Below, one piece after another: positions 9,972 to 18,396 of a stretch of 64,000 bases of DNA; within the stretch, counting starts at the first letter, position 1; the number at the start of each line of letters is the position of its first letter. A program made the position numbers and the translations under genes. The notes beneath the pieces are model-generated. The model saw only the letters and a program-made list of their open reading frames with translations, searched no databases and had not been told where the DNA came from. Source of the stretch: Prauserella marina (GTDB taxonomy: Bacteria > Actinomycetota > Actinomycetes > Mycobacteriales > Pseudonocardiaceae). The stretch spans positions 4,328,501-4,392,500 of the forward strand of contig NZ_CP016353.1 of NCBI RefSeq assembly GCF_002240355.1. The letters run 5' to 3'.

Positions 9972-9987
9972 TCGAACACACGTTCGA
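9972..9987. promoter_or_regulatory. LexA-binding SOS box upstream of radical SAM gene
   Basis: The sequence TCGAACACACGTTCGA is a perfect match to the mycobacterial/Bacillus-type SOS palindrome TCGAAC-N4-GTTCGA. It sits 9 bases upstream of the radical SAM start and 20 bases downstream of the VOC gene stop. Palindromy and position are seen directly; LexA control follows from established knowledge of the motif. Confidence 0.85.
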
Positions 9988-10006
9988 ACGCGTGTCAATC
10001 CGTCGC

Positions 10007-10417
10007 TCAGCGCGCCTCGTTGATGCGGATGTGGTTGCCGGAAGGATCGCGGAACGCGCAGTCGCGCATGCCCCACGGCTGGTCTGTCGGCTCCTGGACG
10101 ACCTCCGCGCCACCTGCCCGCAACCGCTCGAACGTGTCATCGAGGTCGGTGCTGGCCAGCATGATCCAGCCATAGGTGCCCTTGGCCATCATCTCGGCGA
10201 CGACGCGACGTTCCTCGTCGGTGACGCCGGGATCGGCGACGGGCGGAGCCAGCAGGATCGACGTTCCCGGCTGACCGGCCGGACCGACGGTGATCCAGCG
10301 CATCTTGCCGTTGCCGACGTCGCTGCGTACCTCGAAGCCGAGCAGGTCGCGGTAGAAGGACAGCGAGGCTTCGGGGTCCTCGTGCGGAAGGGAAGCCGTG
10401 TTGATGGTGATGGTCAT
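10007..10417 (-). CDS. VOC (glyoxalase/bleomycin resistance) family protein
   Basis: A 136-residue protein with two beta-alpha-beta-beta-beta modules. The first has LSFYRDLLGFEV near residues 20-31 and the second a C-terminal DPSGNHIRINE. Such proteins bind a divalent metal and act on diverse small molecules or sequester drugs; the substrate is unknown. The ATG at 10415-10417 begins the conserved MTITIN segment. The preceding long in-frame extension lacks family similarity. It stands upstream of the SOS-box gene on the same strand, but the SOS box lies between them. Confidence 0.85.
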   Translation of the reverse strand: MTITINTASLPHEDPEASLSFYRDLLGFEVRSDVGNGKMRWITVGPAGQPGTSILLAPPVADPGVTDEERRVVAEMMAKGTYGWIMLASTDLDDTFERLRAGGAEVVQEPTDQPWGMRDCAFRDPSGNHIRINEAR

Positions 10418-10641
10418 GCCGGTCAGGCTATGCCGCCCCACCGCGACGGGCTTCTCGATTCCTGACCGCCCGGGCCGCGGCCGACCGGCGCTGCGAGCGA
10501 CCGGCGCTTCTGTTCCACTCACCGAAAAGGGACACTGCGGCCGAAGCGGTCAGCGGCTCATGATGACGCCATCAGCACGCAGGCCCTTCGCCGGCAGTCA
10601 GCGAACCCGGCAGGCAAGCACCCAGCGACCAAGGAGCACTC

Positions 10642-12102
10642 GTGAGCTTTCTCGACGCCGAGAAATGGCACGGCCGGATCTTCACCGGTTCGTGGGACAC
10701 AGCGGTGGGTGGCGACGCCACCGTCGTCGAACCGGCCACCGGTCAGGAGCTGGGCAGGGTCGGCGCGGCGGCACCGGCTGATGTCACGGCGAGCGCGGCG
10801 CGGGCAGCCGAAGCCCAGCGGGCTTGGGCGGCGACCCCGTTCCAGGAGCGGGCGGCGATCCTGCGCAGGGCCGGCGAACTGTGGAACACGCACGCCGCCG
10901 AGCTGAAGGACTGGCTCATCCGCGAATCCGGCAGCATCCCCGGCAAGGCCGACTTCGAACTGCACGTCGCCGCCGGTGAGTGCTTCGAGGCCTCGGCCCT
11001 TCCCTCGCACGCGCTCGGCGAACTGCTGCCGAGCGAGGCGCCCCGGCTGAGCATGGCCAAGAGGGTGCCGGCAGGGGTCGTCGGCGTCATCGCGCCGTTC
11101 AACGCGCCGCTCATCCTGTCGATCCGCTCGGTGGCTCCGGCGCTCGCGCTCGGCAACGCGGTGCTGCTCAAGCCGGACCCCCGCACCGCCGTCTGCGGCG
11201 GGATCGCGCTGGCGAGGGTGTTCGAGGAGGCCGGGCTGCCCGCCGGGGTCTTCCACGTGCTGCCCGGCGGAGCGGACGTCGGCACCGCGATGATCGAGGA
11301 TCCACACGTTCGGGTCATCTCGTTCACCGGATCGACGGGCGCGGGACGAGCCGTCGGCGAGCTCGCGGGACGTCACCTGAAGCGTGCCCACCTGGAACTG
11401 GGCGGCAACTCGGCGATGATCGTGCTCGACGACGCCGACGTCGAAACCACCACGAGTGCCGCGGCGTGGGGCTCGTTCTTCCACCAGGGCCAGATCTGCA
11501 TGACGACCGGCAGGCACCTTGTGCACGAATCGCTCTACGACAGTTATGTCGAGCGGCTGGCCGAGACCGCGGGCAGGCTTCCCGTCGGCAACCCGGCCGA
11601 AGCCGAGGTCGCGCTGGGCCCGATCATCGACGAACGGCAGCGCGACAAGATCCACGGACTGGTCACGTCGAGTGCCGACGCTGGCGCGAGGGTGGCGGCG
11701 GGCGGCGAGTACGAGGGCCTGTTCTACCGGCCGACGGTGCTGGCCGGTGCGAAACCGGGCATCCCGGCCTACGACGACGAGGTGTTCGGCCCTGTCGCTC
11801 CCGTCGCGTCGTTCCGCACCATCGAGGAGGCGGCCGAACTGGCGGCGGGCAGTGAGTACGGACTCTCGCTCGGCATCCTGACCAAGGACGTGACGAGGGG
11901 TCTCGCGCTGGCCGAGCGGATTCCGACCGGAATCGTGCACATCAACGACCAGACCGTGAACGACGAGGCACACGCGCCCTTCGGCGGGGTGCTGGCCTCG
12001 GGGACCGGTTCGCGCTTCGGCGGGCCGAAGGCCAACATCGAGGCGTTCACCGAGACCCGGTGGATCACGCTGCGCGGTGACGTGGCCGGTTACCCGTTCT
12101 GA
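10642..12102 (+). CDS. NAD(P)-dependent aldehyde dehydrogenase, benzaldehyde-dehydrogenase-like
   Basis: A 486-residue aldehyde dehydrogenase that oxidises an aldehyde to its acid. Catalytic C286 lies in GQICMTTGR, the general base E252 in ELGG, and the cofactor motif FTGSTGAG at 228-235. The sequence style (IPGKADFEL, APFNAPLILS) resembles aromatic aldehyde dehydrogenases such as benzaldehyde or vanillin dehydrogenases; substrate assignment is inference. GTG start at 10642 follows AAGGAGCACTC. It converges on an IclR gene and, beyond it, a ThDP enzyme, a combination known from mandelate-type pathways. Confidence 0.88.
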   Translation: MSFLDAEKWHGRIFTGSWDTAVGGDATVVEPATGQELGRVGAAAPADVTASAARAAEAQRAWAATPFQERAAILRRAGELWNTHAAELKDWLIRESGSIPGKADFELHVAAGECFEASALPSHALGELLPSEAPRLSMAKRVPAGVVGVIAPFNAPLILSIRSVAPALALGNAVLLKPDPRTAVCGGIALARVFEEAGLPAGVFHVLPGGADVGTAMIEDPHVRVISFTGSTGAGRAVGELAGRHLKRAHLELGGNSAMIVLDDADVETTTSAAAWGSFFHQGQICMTTGRHLVHESLYDSYVERLAETAGRLPVGNPAEAEVALGPIIDERQRDKIHGLVTSSADAGARVAAGGEYEGLFYRPTVLAGAKPGIPAYDDEVFGPVAPVASFRTIEEAAELAAGSEYGLSLGILTKDVTRGLALAERIPTGIVHINDQTVNDEAHAPFGGVLASGTGSRFGGPKANIEAFTETRWITLRGDVAGYPF

Positions 12103-12107
12103 GCATT

Positions 12108-12140
12108 CGCTTCGCCTGCCCCTCGTGGGCAGGCGAAGCG
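12108..12140. terminator. bidirectional stem-loop between aldehyde dehydrogenase and IclR genes
   Basis: A perfect 14-bp stem, CGCTTCGCCTGCCC (12108-12121) with its complement at 12127-12140, around a 5-base loop. It begins five bases after the dehydrogenase stop and ends just before the convergent regulator stop at 12142. There is no clear U-tract, as is common in high-GC actinomycetes. Confidence 0.75.
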
Positions 12141-12141
12141 C

Positions 12142-12912
12142 TCACCGGGAGCTGAGTGTCGCCGACACGGTGTTGGCCGCCGCGCGGACGAGCCCGCCGA
12201 GCCGGTCGACGTCGAGCCGGTGCGAGCGGCCGGTGATCGAGAGCGCGGCGACGACCTGTCCTCGCTCGCCGTGCACCGGCGCGGCGACGGCGGCGACGCC
12301 CGGCTCCGCTTCCTCCCTGTTGATCCCGATGCCACGCGCGACGGTCCGTTCGAGTTCCTGGTGCAGCAGGCCGGGAAGGACGATGGTCTTCGGGGTCAGC
12401 CTCGGCAGGCCGGCGTCGACGATCCTGCGCAACCGGTCCCTTCCTCCCCAGGCGAGGAAGACCTTCCCCGTCGCGGTGCAGTGCGAGGGCATCCGGCCGC
12501 CGACCCTCGACCTGATGGCCATCGACTCCTTGCCGGTGAGCTTTTCCAGGAACAGCGTGTAGAGGTTGTCGGGCACGGCGAGGTGCACGTTCTCGTGGCT
12601 GAGCTCGTAGAGCTCTTCGAGTTGCGGTAGCGCGGCCTCGCGCAGCAGCCGGTGGCGGGGAACGAGCTGGCCGAGCCTGAACAACTTGGTGGCCAGCCGG
12701 TAGTGACCCGGCCTGCACCGTTCGAGCGCGCCCCATTCGACCAGCTCGCCGAGTAGCCGGTGCGCGGTCGGCTTCGGCAGTCCGCTTCTGGCGGAGATCT
12801 CGGCGAGGCTCAGCTCGGGTTCGCCCGCGCTGAACGTATCGAGCAGCGACAAGCCCCTCGCCAGCACCGACTTCGGCGCAGGCGGTCCGGTCCGGCCACT
12901 GTGCCCGCTCAC
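12142..12912 (-). CDS. IclR family transcriptional regulator
   Basis: A 256-residue regulator. The N-terminal winged helix includes LSLAEISARSGLPKPTAHRL near residues 35-54, and the C-terminal GAF-like effector domain contains GKVFLA and the segment near VARGIGINREE that is typical of IclR. A GTG at 12910-12912 is chosen; a TTG 36 bases upstream is the alternative. The gene lies about 70 bases downstream of a ThDP enzyme in the same direction, with a 17-bp inverted repeat in the gap. Members often control degradation of aromatic or small organic acids. Confidence 0.87.
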   Translation of the reverse strand: MSGHSGRTGPPAPKSVLARGLSLLDTFSAGEPELSLAEISARSGLPKPTAHRLLGELVEWGALERCRPGHYRLATKLFRLGQLVPRHRLLREAALPQLEELYELSHENVHLAVPDNLYTLFLEKLTGKESMAIRSRVGGRMPSHCTATGKVFLAWGGRDRLRRIVDAGLPRLTPKTIVLPGLLHQELERTVARGIGINREEAEPGVAAVAAPVHGERGQVVAALSITGRSHRLDVDRLGGLVRAAANTVSATLSSR

Positions 12913-12951
12913 GAGCGTGATGGTGGCGATCCCCCGCCCCGCGGGCAAGTA

Positions 12952-12968
12952 TCACTTCCATTCAGTGA
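12952..12968. promoter_or_regulatory. inverted repeat upstream of iclR-type gene
   Basis: TCACT (12952-12956) and AGTGA (12964-12968) flank a 7-base spacer in an AT-richer patch between the ThDP enzyme stop and the regulator start. It is a candidate operator for autoregulation. The arms are short, so chance cannot be excluded. Confidence 0.4.
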
Positions 12969-12982
12969 AAATACGGAACGGC

Positions 12983-14704
12983 TCACACCTCGGGCACGTG
13001 CACGCTCAGTACGGCCGACCGGCCGCCTCGGACGACCTCCAGCGCCTCGGCGAGCACGCCCTTCAGCTCGCTCGCGACGCCGACCGTGCGTCCCCACGCC
13101 CCTCCGGCGGCCTCCGCGATCCCAGGCAGATCCGCCTCGGGACTGAAGCTCACGTTGAAATCGTCCATGCTCGCGGCGACGCCGTCGGGCCGCACCGACA
13201 ACGTCGACATCTTGGGCGCCTTCCAGCCCCGGTTGTCGAAGATGACGGTGAGGCTGGGGGTGCCGTACCTGCGCGCGACCCACTGCGCCGACGAGGGCAC
13301 GCCGAACAGGTAGGTTCCGTCGCCGATGAGCGAGACGACCGTGCGTTCGGGAGCGGCCAGTTTCGCGCCGATCGCGGCACCGGCCGACCAGCCGAGCGAG
13401 CCGCCGCCGGAGCCGAGCAGCGAACCGGGCCTGTTGCGCCGCAGATGCTGGTTGACGACCGGGTAGTTGGTGATCGCCTCGGACAGCACGAGCGTGTCGT
13501 CGTCGATCGCGTCCCGCACGCAGGCGACGAGGTATTCCGGGGTGATGGTGTCGCCGTCGGGCCGTTCGCGGTCGACCTGCTCGGCGCGCTGGCGCTCGTG
13601 TTCGGCCGTCGCGCTCGCCAGCCGCGCCTCGACCAGCCCGCGATCGACACCTTCACGCTCGATCCGTTCCCTGAGCTGCCCGACCGCGGTACTCAGGTCG
13701 GCCATGGCGAAGCGCTCGGCAGGCACGTGCCACAGCGGCATCTGTTCCTTGAGCGGGTCGGTGTCGACGACGAACAGCCTCGCGCCGGCGGACGGCCGGT
13801 TCTTCGTCGGGATCCACGGGACGTCGCTGCCGAGCACCAGTACGACGTCGGCGTTCTCCAGCAACGGGTTGTGGTTCTGGTCGTTCCACTGGTAACCCCA
13901 GTGGAGCGGATGGTCGGCAGGGAAGTTCAGGTGCATCGGCACCGACTCGATCACCGGCAACGCCAGCGATTCGCACAGCGCGACGAGTTCGGGTACGGCC
14001 GAAGGATCCTTGCCGAGATACGAGGTCACCACGACCGGCGCGTGCGCTGTCGACAGCGCACCCGCGATGTCCTCGACTACCGATGGCGCGAGCGCGGCGG
14101 GCGCGACCGGGCTGTACTGCTCCGGATGTCCTTGCTGGACAGGGATGTCGGCTTCCATCACCTCGCGCGGACCGACCAGGTAGACCGGGCCCGCCGGTTC
14201 GCTGCGGGCGAGCTGGAGCGCCCTGTGCACGAGTTGTTTGACGTTGTGCCCGGTCCGGATCTCGTTGTCGTACTTGGTGTACCCGCGCACGATTCCGCGC
14301 TGGTCGTGCACGTCCTGGATCCACTGGATGAACTCGTTGCGGCTGCCGAACAACTCGCCTTCCTGGGTGTAGGGCGAGGCACCCGCGTAGAGCAGCACGC
14401 CGAACCTGCCCTTCGCGGCGTTGTGCAGCATTCCGCCGATGTTCTGCGTTCCGCATTCCACGTGCACCAGCACGGCCTGCGGAATACCGGTCACCTGGGC
14501 GTATCCCTGAGCGGCAGACATCGCGACGCTCTCATGTGGACAGATGATCAGTTCCGGCAACGTGTCGGCGAAACCCTGCTGCCGCGCCATCGCATAGGTC
14601 TCGACCAGCGCGGGGTGGTCACTGCCGAGATTGGCGAACGCGTACTTGACGCCGCCCTCCGCGAGCGCCTCAAGGAATGCCCTCGTCGTCGTGTAGTCGC
14701 TCAC
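12983..14704 (-). CDS. thiamine diphosphate-dependent enzyme (acetolactate synthase/benzoylformate decarboxylase superfamily)
   Basis: A 573-residue ThDP enzyme with N-terminal pyrimidine-binding, central and C-terminal pyrophosphate-binding domains. The cofactor-activating glutamate is E58 in PHES. The metal/diphosphate motif starts with GDG at 461-463 and ends with N491. These show an active fold; the reaction (decarboxylation or carboligation of a 2-keto acid) is not fixed by sequence. Start GTG at 14704 follows GGGAGCGGTGAC. Adjacent IclR and nearby aryl-type aldehyde dehydrogenase suggest a 2-oxoacid to aldehyde to acid route, possibly benzoylformate-like. A very long hairpin lies 125 bases upstream. 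Confidence 0.85.
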   Translation of the reverse strand: MSDYTTTRAFLEALAEGGVKYAFANLGSDHPALVETYAMARQQGFADTLPELIICPHESVAMSAAQGYAQVTGIPQAVLVHVECGTQNIGGMLHNAAKGRFGVLLYAGASPYTQEGELFGSRNEFIQWIQDVHDQRGIVRGYTKYDNEIRTGHNVKQLVHRALQLARSEPAGPVYLVGPREVMEADIPVQQGHPEQYSPVAPAALAPSVVEDIAGALSTAHAPVVVTSYLGKDPSAVPELVALCESLALPVIESVPMHLNFPADHPLHWGYQWNDQNHNPLLENADVVLVLGSDVPWIPTKNRPSAGARLFVVDTDPLKEQMPLWHVPAERFAMADLSTAVGQLRERIEREGVDRGLVEARLASATAEHERQRAEQVDRERPDGDTITPEYLVACVRDAIDDDTLVLSEAITNYPVVNQHLRRNRPGSLLGSGGGSLGWSAGAAIGAKLAAPERTVVSLIGDGTYLFGVPSSAQWVARRYGTPSLTVIFDNRGWKAPKMSTLSVRPDGVAASMDDFNVSFSPEADLPGIAEAAGGAWGRTVGVASELKGVLAEALEVVRGGRSAVLSVHVPEV

Positions 14705-14828
14705 GTCACCGCTCCCTGTATGGCCATTGCCGGAACAACCGAGCGTGTACCGGGAAACCGCGCGGGACAACATGGACATTTCGTTCGGCGGAATCGGGCG
14801 CGGACATCACCCCGCGGTCATGAAAAAA

Positions 14829-14918
14829 GCGGGCAGCGTGGTGGCGTCTGGTCCCGGTCACGTCCGACCCCCAGCCGGACGTGAGTCGGGTGCCCAGAGC
14901 CGCCACCACGCTGCCCGC
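14829..14918 (-). terminator. 90-base nested hairpin with U-tract on the minus strand
   Basis: Perfect 18-bp outer arms (14829-14846 and 14901-14918) enclose further paired segments: 47-51 with 94-98, 53-56 with 87-90 and 58-66 with 76-84 (numbers within 14800-14900), about 36 pairs in total with a 9-base loop. On the minus strand the stem is followed by six U residues, giving an intrinsic-terminator layout for transcription toward the ThDP enzyme gene. No gene is recognised on the minus strand between it and the divergent YibE/F gene at 15020, so it may attenuate a leader, protect against read-through, or be a mobile inverted-repeat element. The rest of the 14705-15019 gap shows nothing else clear. 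Confidence 0.7.
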
Positions 14919-15019
14919 CGTGAACGCCGCCCTCTTGATCAACCTTCTCGATCAACTCAGACGCGGGTGCCGGCGGACCGGTTCCCGCCGAGTTCCCCGC
15001 TCCCTGGCGAAAGGCGGAA

Positions 15020-16513
15020 GTGCCGGTGACGGAAGATGTGCCGGTGCCCCGAGACCTCTCCGACGACGACACCGGGCCCATCCGCAGGGTGCCTCCCACG
15101 CCGGAACGCCCTGAGCGGAGCCAGGTGCGCCGCCGCCCCGGCCGTGAGGACACGGCGGGAAGTTCCCCCGCGCCGGTGCGGCGTGCCGACCGCGCCGCAC
15201 GGCCCTCCCCCGCGCGCGATCAGCGGACCGGGGCAGCCGGCGGGACGACACGGGCAGACCCACCGGCACACGGCCACGGCCATGGGCACGGCCCCGCCGA
15301 ACCCGCCTCCCGCAGGGTCCGGACCCTGCTTGTCGCGCTGCTGGCCCCGATCGCGCTGCTCACGGTGGTCGGCGTGTTCGTGCTCTACCCGTGGGGTGAA
15401 CCGCCCGCGCGCAGCCACGTGCCGAGCGGGGTGCCCGTCGACGGCGAGATCACCTCGGCCGCGGTCGGCCCTTGCCTCGCCCCCGGGCAGGTCCAGGTGG
15501 GCGCTCCGCCTCCGGACGGGAAGGAATGCCTGACCGTCGAGGTGACACTGAGCGAGGGCAACGCGGAGGGCTCGACGATCGCGAAGGTCGTTCCCATCGA
15601 ACCGAGCACCCCTCGATTCGCCGCGGGCGACAAGGTGGTGCTGTCCTACAGCGGCGCCCAGCCGGAGGACCCGGGGTCGTACCAGATTCAGGATTTCCAG
15701 CGAGGAACTCCGCTGTTGCTGCTGGCCGGGCTGTTCGCGCTGGCCGTGATCGTGCTCGGGCGATGGCGGGGCCTGGCCGCGCTGGTCGCGCTCGGCCTCA
15801 GTTTCCTCGTGATCGCCCTGTTCATCCTGCCTGCGATACTTGCCGGTGAAAATCCGCTGCTCGTGGCCATCGCGGGTTCCGGGCTGATCATGTTCGTCGC
15901 GCTGTACCTGACGCACGGCCTGTCGGCGCGCACCTCGGTGGCGGTACTCGGCACCATGATCAGTCTCACGCTCATCGGTGTGCTGGCCGCGATCTTCTCC
16001 GCGGCCGCGGCACTGACCGGGCTCGACGAGAACACCACGACCCTCATCGCGGCGCTCGGCCACGGCATCGACGCGAGAGGGCTGCTGCTGGCCGGTGTCG
16101 TCATCGGGGCACTCGGCGTCCTCGACGACGTCACGGTCACGCAGACGTCGGCGGTGTGGGAACTGCGCAGGGCCAACCCGTCGCTGAGCTGGCGCGAGCT
16201 GTACGGGGCCGGGCTGCGCATCGGCCGCGACCACGTCGGCTCCGCGGTGAACACGCTCGTCATGGCCTACGCGGGTGCCGCGCTTCCGGTGCTGCTGCTC
16301 GCGTCGCTTTCCGGCGTCGGGCTCGGCACGATCCTCGGCTCGCAGGACCTCGCGCAGGAGATCGTGCGCACCCTCGCGGGCAGCATCGGCATCGTCGCGG
16401 CGGTTCCCGTGACGACCGCGCTCGCGGCCATCGTCGCGAGCAAACAGGACGTCCCAGCCAGGCCGGACGCGGAGAAAGCCGAACGCGCCGAAAACCACAG
16501 CGGTACCCAGTAG
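15020..16513 (+). CDS. YibE/F family multi-pass membrane protein
   Basis: A 497-residue protein. The first 95 residues are Arg/Pro rich and disordered, ending in a four-fold HG repeat (near 84-91) that could bind metal. One helix (about 101-122) anchors an extracellular beta-type domain containing two cysteines, followed by about seven more helices from residue 235 on. The C-terminal part, with GALGVLDDVTVTQTSAVWEL, is the YibE/F-like signature. Function is unproven in the family; a lactococcal member was linked to a membrane transport role. The start is a GTG after AAAGGCGGAA. It is transcribed away from the hairpin region. Confidence 0.85.
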   Translation: MPVTEDVPVPRDLSDDDTGPIRRVPPTPERPERSQVRRRPGREDTAGSSPAPVRRADRAARPSPARDQRTGAAGGTTRADPPAHGHGHGHGPAEPASRRVRTLLVALLAPIALLTVVGVFVLYPWGEPPARSHVPSGVPVDGEITSAAVGPCLAPGQVQVGAPPPDGKECLTVEVTLSEGNAEGSTIAKVVPIEPSTPRFAAGDKVVLSYSGAQPEDPGSYQIQDFQRGTPLLLLAGLFALAVIVLGRWRGLAALVALGLSFLVIALFILPAILAGENPLLVAIAGSGLIMFVALYLTHGLSARTSVAVLGTMISLTLIGVLAAIFSAAAALTGLDENTTTLIAALGHGIDARGLLLAGVVIGALGVLDDVTVTQTSAVWELRRANPSLSWRELYGAGLRIGRDHVGSAVNTLVMAYAGAALPVLLLASLSGVGLGTILGSQDLAQEIVRTLAGSIGIVAAVPVTTALAAIVASKQDVPARPDAEKAERAENHSGTQ

Positions 16514-16632
16514 TCACAGCAGCCCCATCCGCGCGCCCCGATTCCGTGCCGAACCCGGGAATGGGGTACGAAATGGCGTGCCGAGGGCCATCGACGAGGC
16601 CCGCGGCGCCGGATCGCGCGCTGGGAGGCGTC

Positions 16633-16932
16633 ATGCTCGGTTCAGCACTTCGCATGCCGGGGCAGGCACTGGCCGCCGCCAGGAGGGCTGGGCACTCCGC
16701 GCGGGCCGCGATCAACGCGCTGCCGGTGATCTCGGGGCTGCTGGGCGAGCTGAAGGAAACGGCCAAGCAACTCGAACGGCTCAGCACGTTCGCGACTCAG
16801 GAGCTGCCGGAGATCGTCTACCAGCTTGAGGCGATCAGGGGGCAGCTCACCGCCATCGAGAAGCGGCTCTCCGCGAGAAACACCGACGTCACTCCAGCGT
16901 CGCCACGAACCGGCTCACCGCGTCCATCGTGA
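16633..16932 (+). CDS. small conserved hypothetical protein, coiled-coil
   Basis: A 99-residue protein starting at ATG 16633, seven bases after GGGAGGCGTC. The middle is a heptad-like helix (ELKETAKQLERL, then EIVYQLEAIRGQLTAIEKRL) that predicts a coiled coil; there is no signal peptide or membrane helix. It follows the YibE/F gene by about 120 bases. Its last 44 bases overlap the convergent 222-residue membrane protein gene, so the exact C-terminus deserves caution. No function is recognised. Confidence 0.6.
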   Translation: MLGSALRMPGQALAAARRAGHSARAAINALPVISGLLGELKETAKQLERLSTFATQELPEIVYQLEAIRGQLTAIEKRLSARNTDVTPASPRTGSPRPS

Positions 16933-17557
16933 AGCGCTGCGCGAACTTTCCCGACGGCGCGACCGAGGCGAGCCGGTAGAGCGGACGGTCGGCGACGCCG
17001 TCGCCCCTCGCCTCGGAACGCAACTGGGCGACCAGCAGGCCGGAGAACACGACACCGTTGGCGTCGATGTTGTTGACCACCGCGTCGGCAAGCCTGCGCA
17101 GCGCGAGGATGCCGAGTTCCCTTCCCCCGGTACCCGAGTACATCGCGAGGTCGATCTTGACGGCCTTGTTCCGCTGTCCTGAACCGACCAGCAGTCCGAC
17201 CGTGCGCGTGCCCCGCACATCGGTGACGAGCACGTCGATGTTCTTCGCGGTCACCAGGTCGATGCGCCGCGTTCCCCAGTTGCGGACCACGACGGTGTTG
17301 CCTTCCAGCCAGATCTGCCGCCGCGCGCTGAAGGAAACCAGGTACAGCAGCGGGGCCGCGACGGTCGCGGCCACCACGAGCCCCGCGGTCTGCCCTCCGA
17401 TGAGTCCCGCGATGCCGCCGAACGCCGCGGCGAGGATGACGACACCGATCAGCCCGGACAGTGCACGGCGCCGTCGCAACGCCGGATTGTCGCCGTAGAG
17501 CGCGATCCGCTCCGGCTCGGGCGCAGGCGTACGTTCGGCCGCGTCCGGCTCACTCAT
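16889..17557 (-). CDS. conserved membrane protein with two N-terminal helices, PH-like
   Basis: A 222-residue protein. Two hydrophobic helices (about residues 33-55 and 60-78) are followed by a beta-rich domain with WLEGNTVVVRNWG, the pattern of bacterial PH-like membrane proteins. The start ATG (17555-17557) follows GGGGGTAGCA and lies inside the end of the upstream metallo-hydrolase gene; the 8-base overlap suggests translational coupling. No catalytic motif is seen. Function unknown. Confidence 0.72.
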   Translation of the reverse strand: MSEPDAAERTPAPEPERIALYGDNPALRRRRALSGLIGVVILAAAFGGIAGLIGGQTAGLVVAATVAAPLLYLVSFSARRQIWLEGNTVVVRNWGTRRIDLVTAKNIDVLVTDVRGTRTVGLLVGSGQRNKAVKIDLAMYSGTGGRELGILALRRLADAVVNNIDANGVVFSGLLVAQLRSEARGDGVADRPLYRLASVAPSGKFAQRFTMDAVSRFVATLE

Positions 17558-18272
17558 TGCTACCCCCATTACCGGCACCGCCCGCACCGAAGTACGGGTT
17601 GCTCACCTTTTCCGTGCCGATGGTGGTGCTGGCCCCGTGGCCTGGCAAGACCACCGTGTCATCGGCGAGTGGCCACAGTGTGGTCCTCAGCGACCTCGCC
17701 AGCTCCCGCACGTCGCCTCCCGGCAAGTCGCTCCTTCCGACGGAACCCGCGAAGAGGGTGTCGCCGGTGAACGCGAGCGATGCGCCTTCGGCCGTGCGCA
17801 GCCTGAAGACGACCGAGCCGGGCGTGTGCCCCGGCGTGTGGCAGACGCGAATCCGCAGCCCGGCGACGGCCAGTTCCACGTCGCCGGTGTCGTCGAGCGG
17901 GCCGAGATCGTCGAACTCGCCCACCTCGGCAGGCTCGCGCAGGTCGAGCGGAAGCCCCGAGCCGGAGACGGCCGAGGCGAGCTCGGGACCGATGCCTTTC
18001 GCCGGGTCGCTCAGCAGCGGCCGGTCCTCCCGCTTGATCCACACCGGGATGCCGTGACCGTCGGCCAGTTCCGCGGCGGAGTGGATGTGGTCGACATGGC
18101 CGTGGGTGGCCAGCACGGCCGCCGGGGTGAGCCGGTGTTGCCCGATCGCCTCGGTCACCGGAGCCAGCGCGCCCTCACCTGGATCGACGATCACGCATTC
18201 GCCACCGGAACCGAGAGCGAGTACGTAACAGTTCGCGTGGAAGGCCCCTGCCGGAAACCCGACGACGAGCAC
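17550..18272 (-). CDS. MBL-fold metallo-hydrolase, glyoxalase II-like (Rv2581c type)
   Basis: A 240-residue zinc hydrolase. The metal-binding HxHxDH motif is at 57-62 (THGHVDH), with later ligands in HTPGHTPG, FTGDTLF and PGHG. Length and motif spacing match glyoxalase II-like thioester hydrolases; the true substrate in actinobacteria is unclear. GTG 18270-18272 is chosen because GGAGGTG lies eight bases upstream and the family starts here; an upstream in-frame ATG lacks a site. Divergent from the cyclophilin gene, as in M. tuberculosis Rv2581c/Rv2582. Confidence 0.9.
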   Translation of the reverse strand: MLVVGFPAGAFHANCYVLALGSGGECVIVDPGEGALAPVTEAIGQHRLTPAAVLATHGHVDHIHSAAELADGHGIPVWIKREDRPLLSDPAKGIGPELASAVSGSGLPLDLREPAEVGEFDDLGPLDDTGDVELAVAGLRIRVCHTPGHTPGSVVFRLRTAEGASLAFTGDTLFAGSVGRSDLPGGDVRELARSLRTTLWPLADDTVVLPGHGASTTIGTEKVSNPYFGAGGAGNGGSNE

Positions 18273-18396
18273 GAAATCCACCTCCGCGATTGGGACGTTG
18301 CCCACCCTAGCCGCCCCTGTACGGGGCCCTCACAGACAGTGCCCATAGACTGCCGCCACCGGTAACCGGGTGATACGAGCAGATCTGGGAGGGCAG

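Noticed and set aside
14706-14942. Minus-strand 78-codon frame reading through the long hairpin
   Set aside because: It crosses the hairpin and shows no family; the RNA structure is a better explanation of the sequence.
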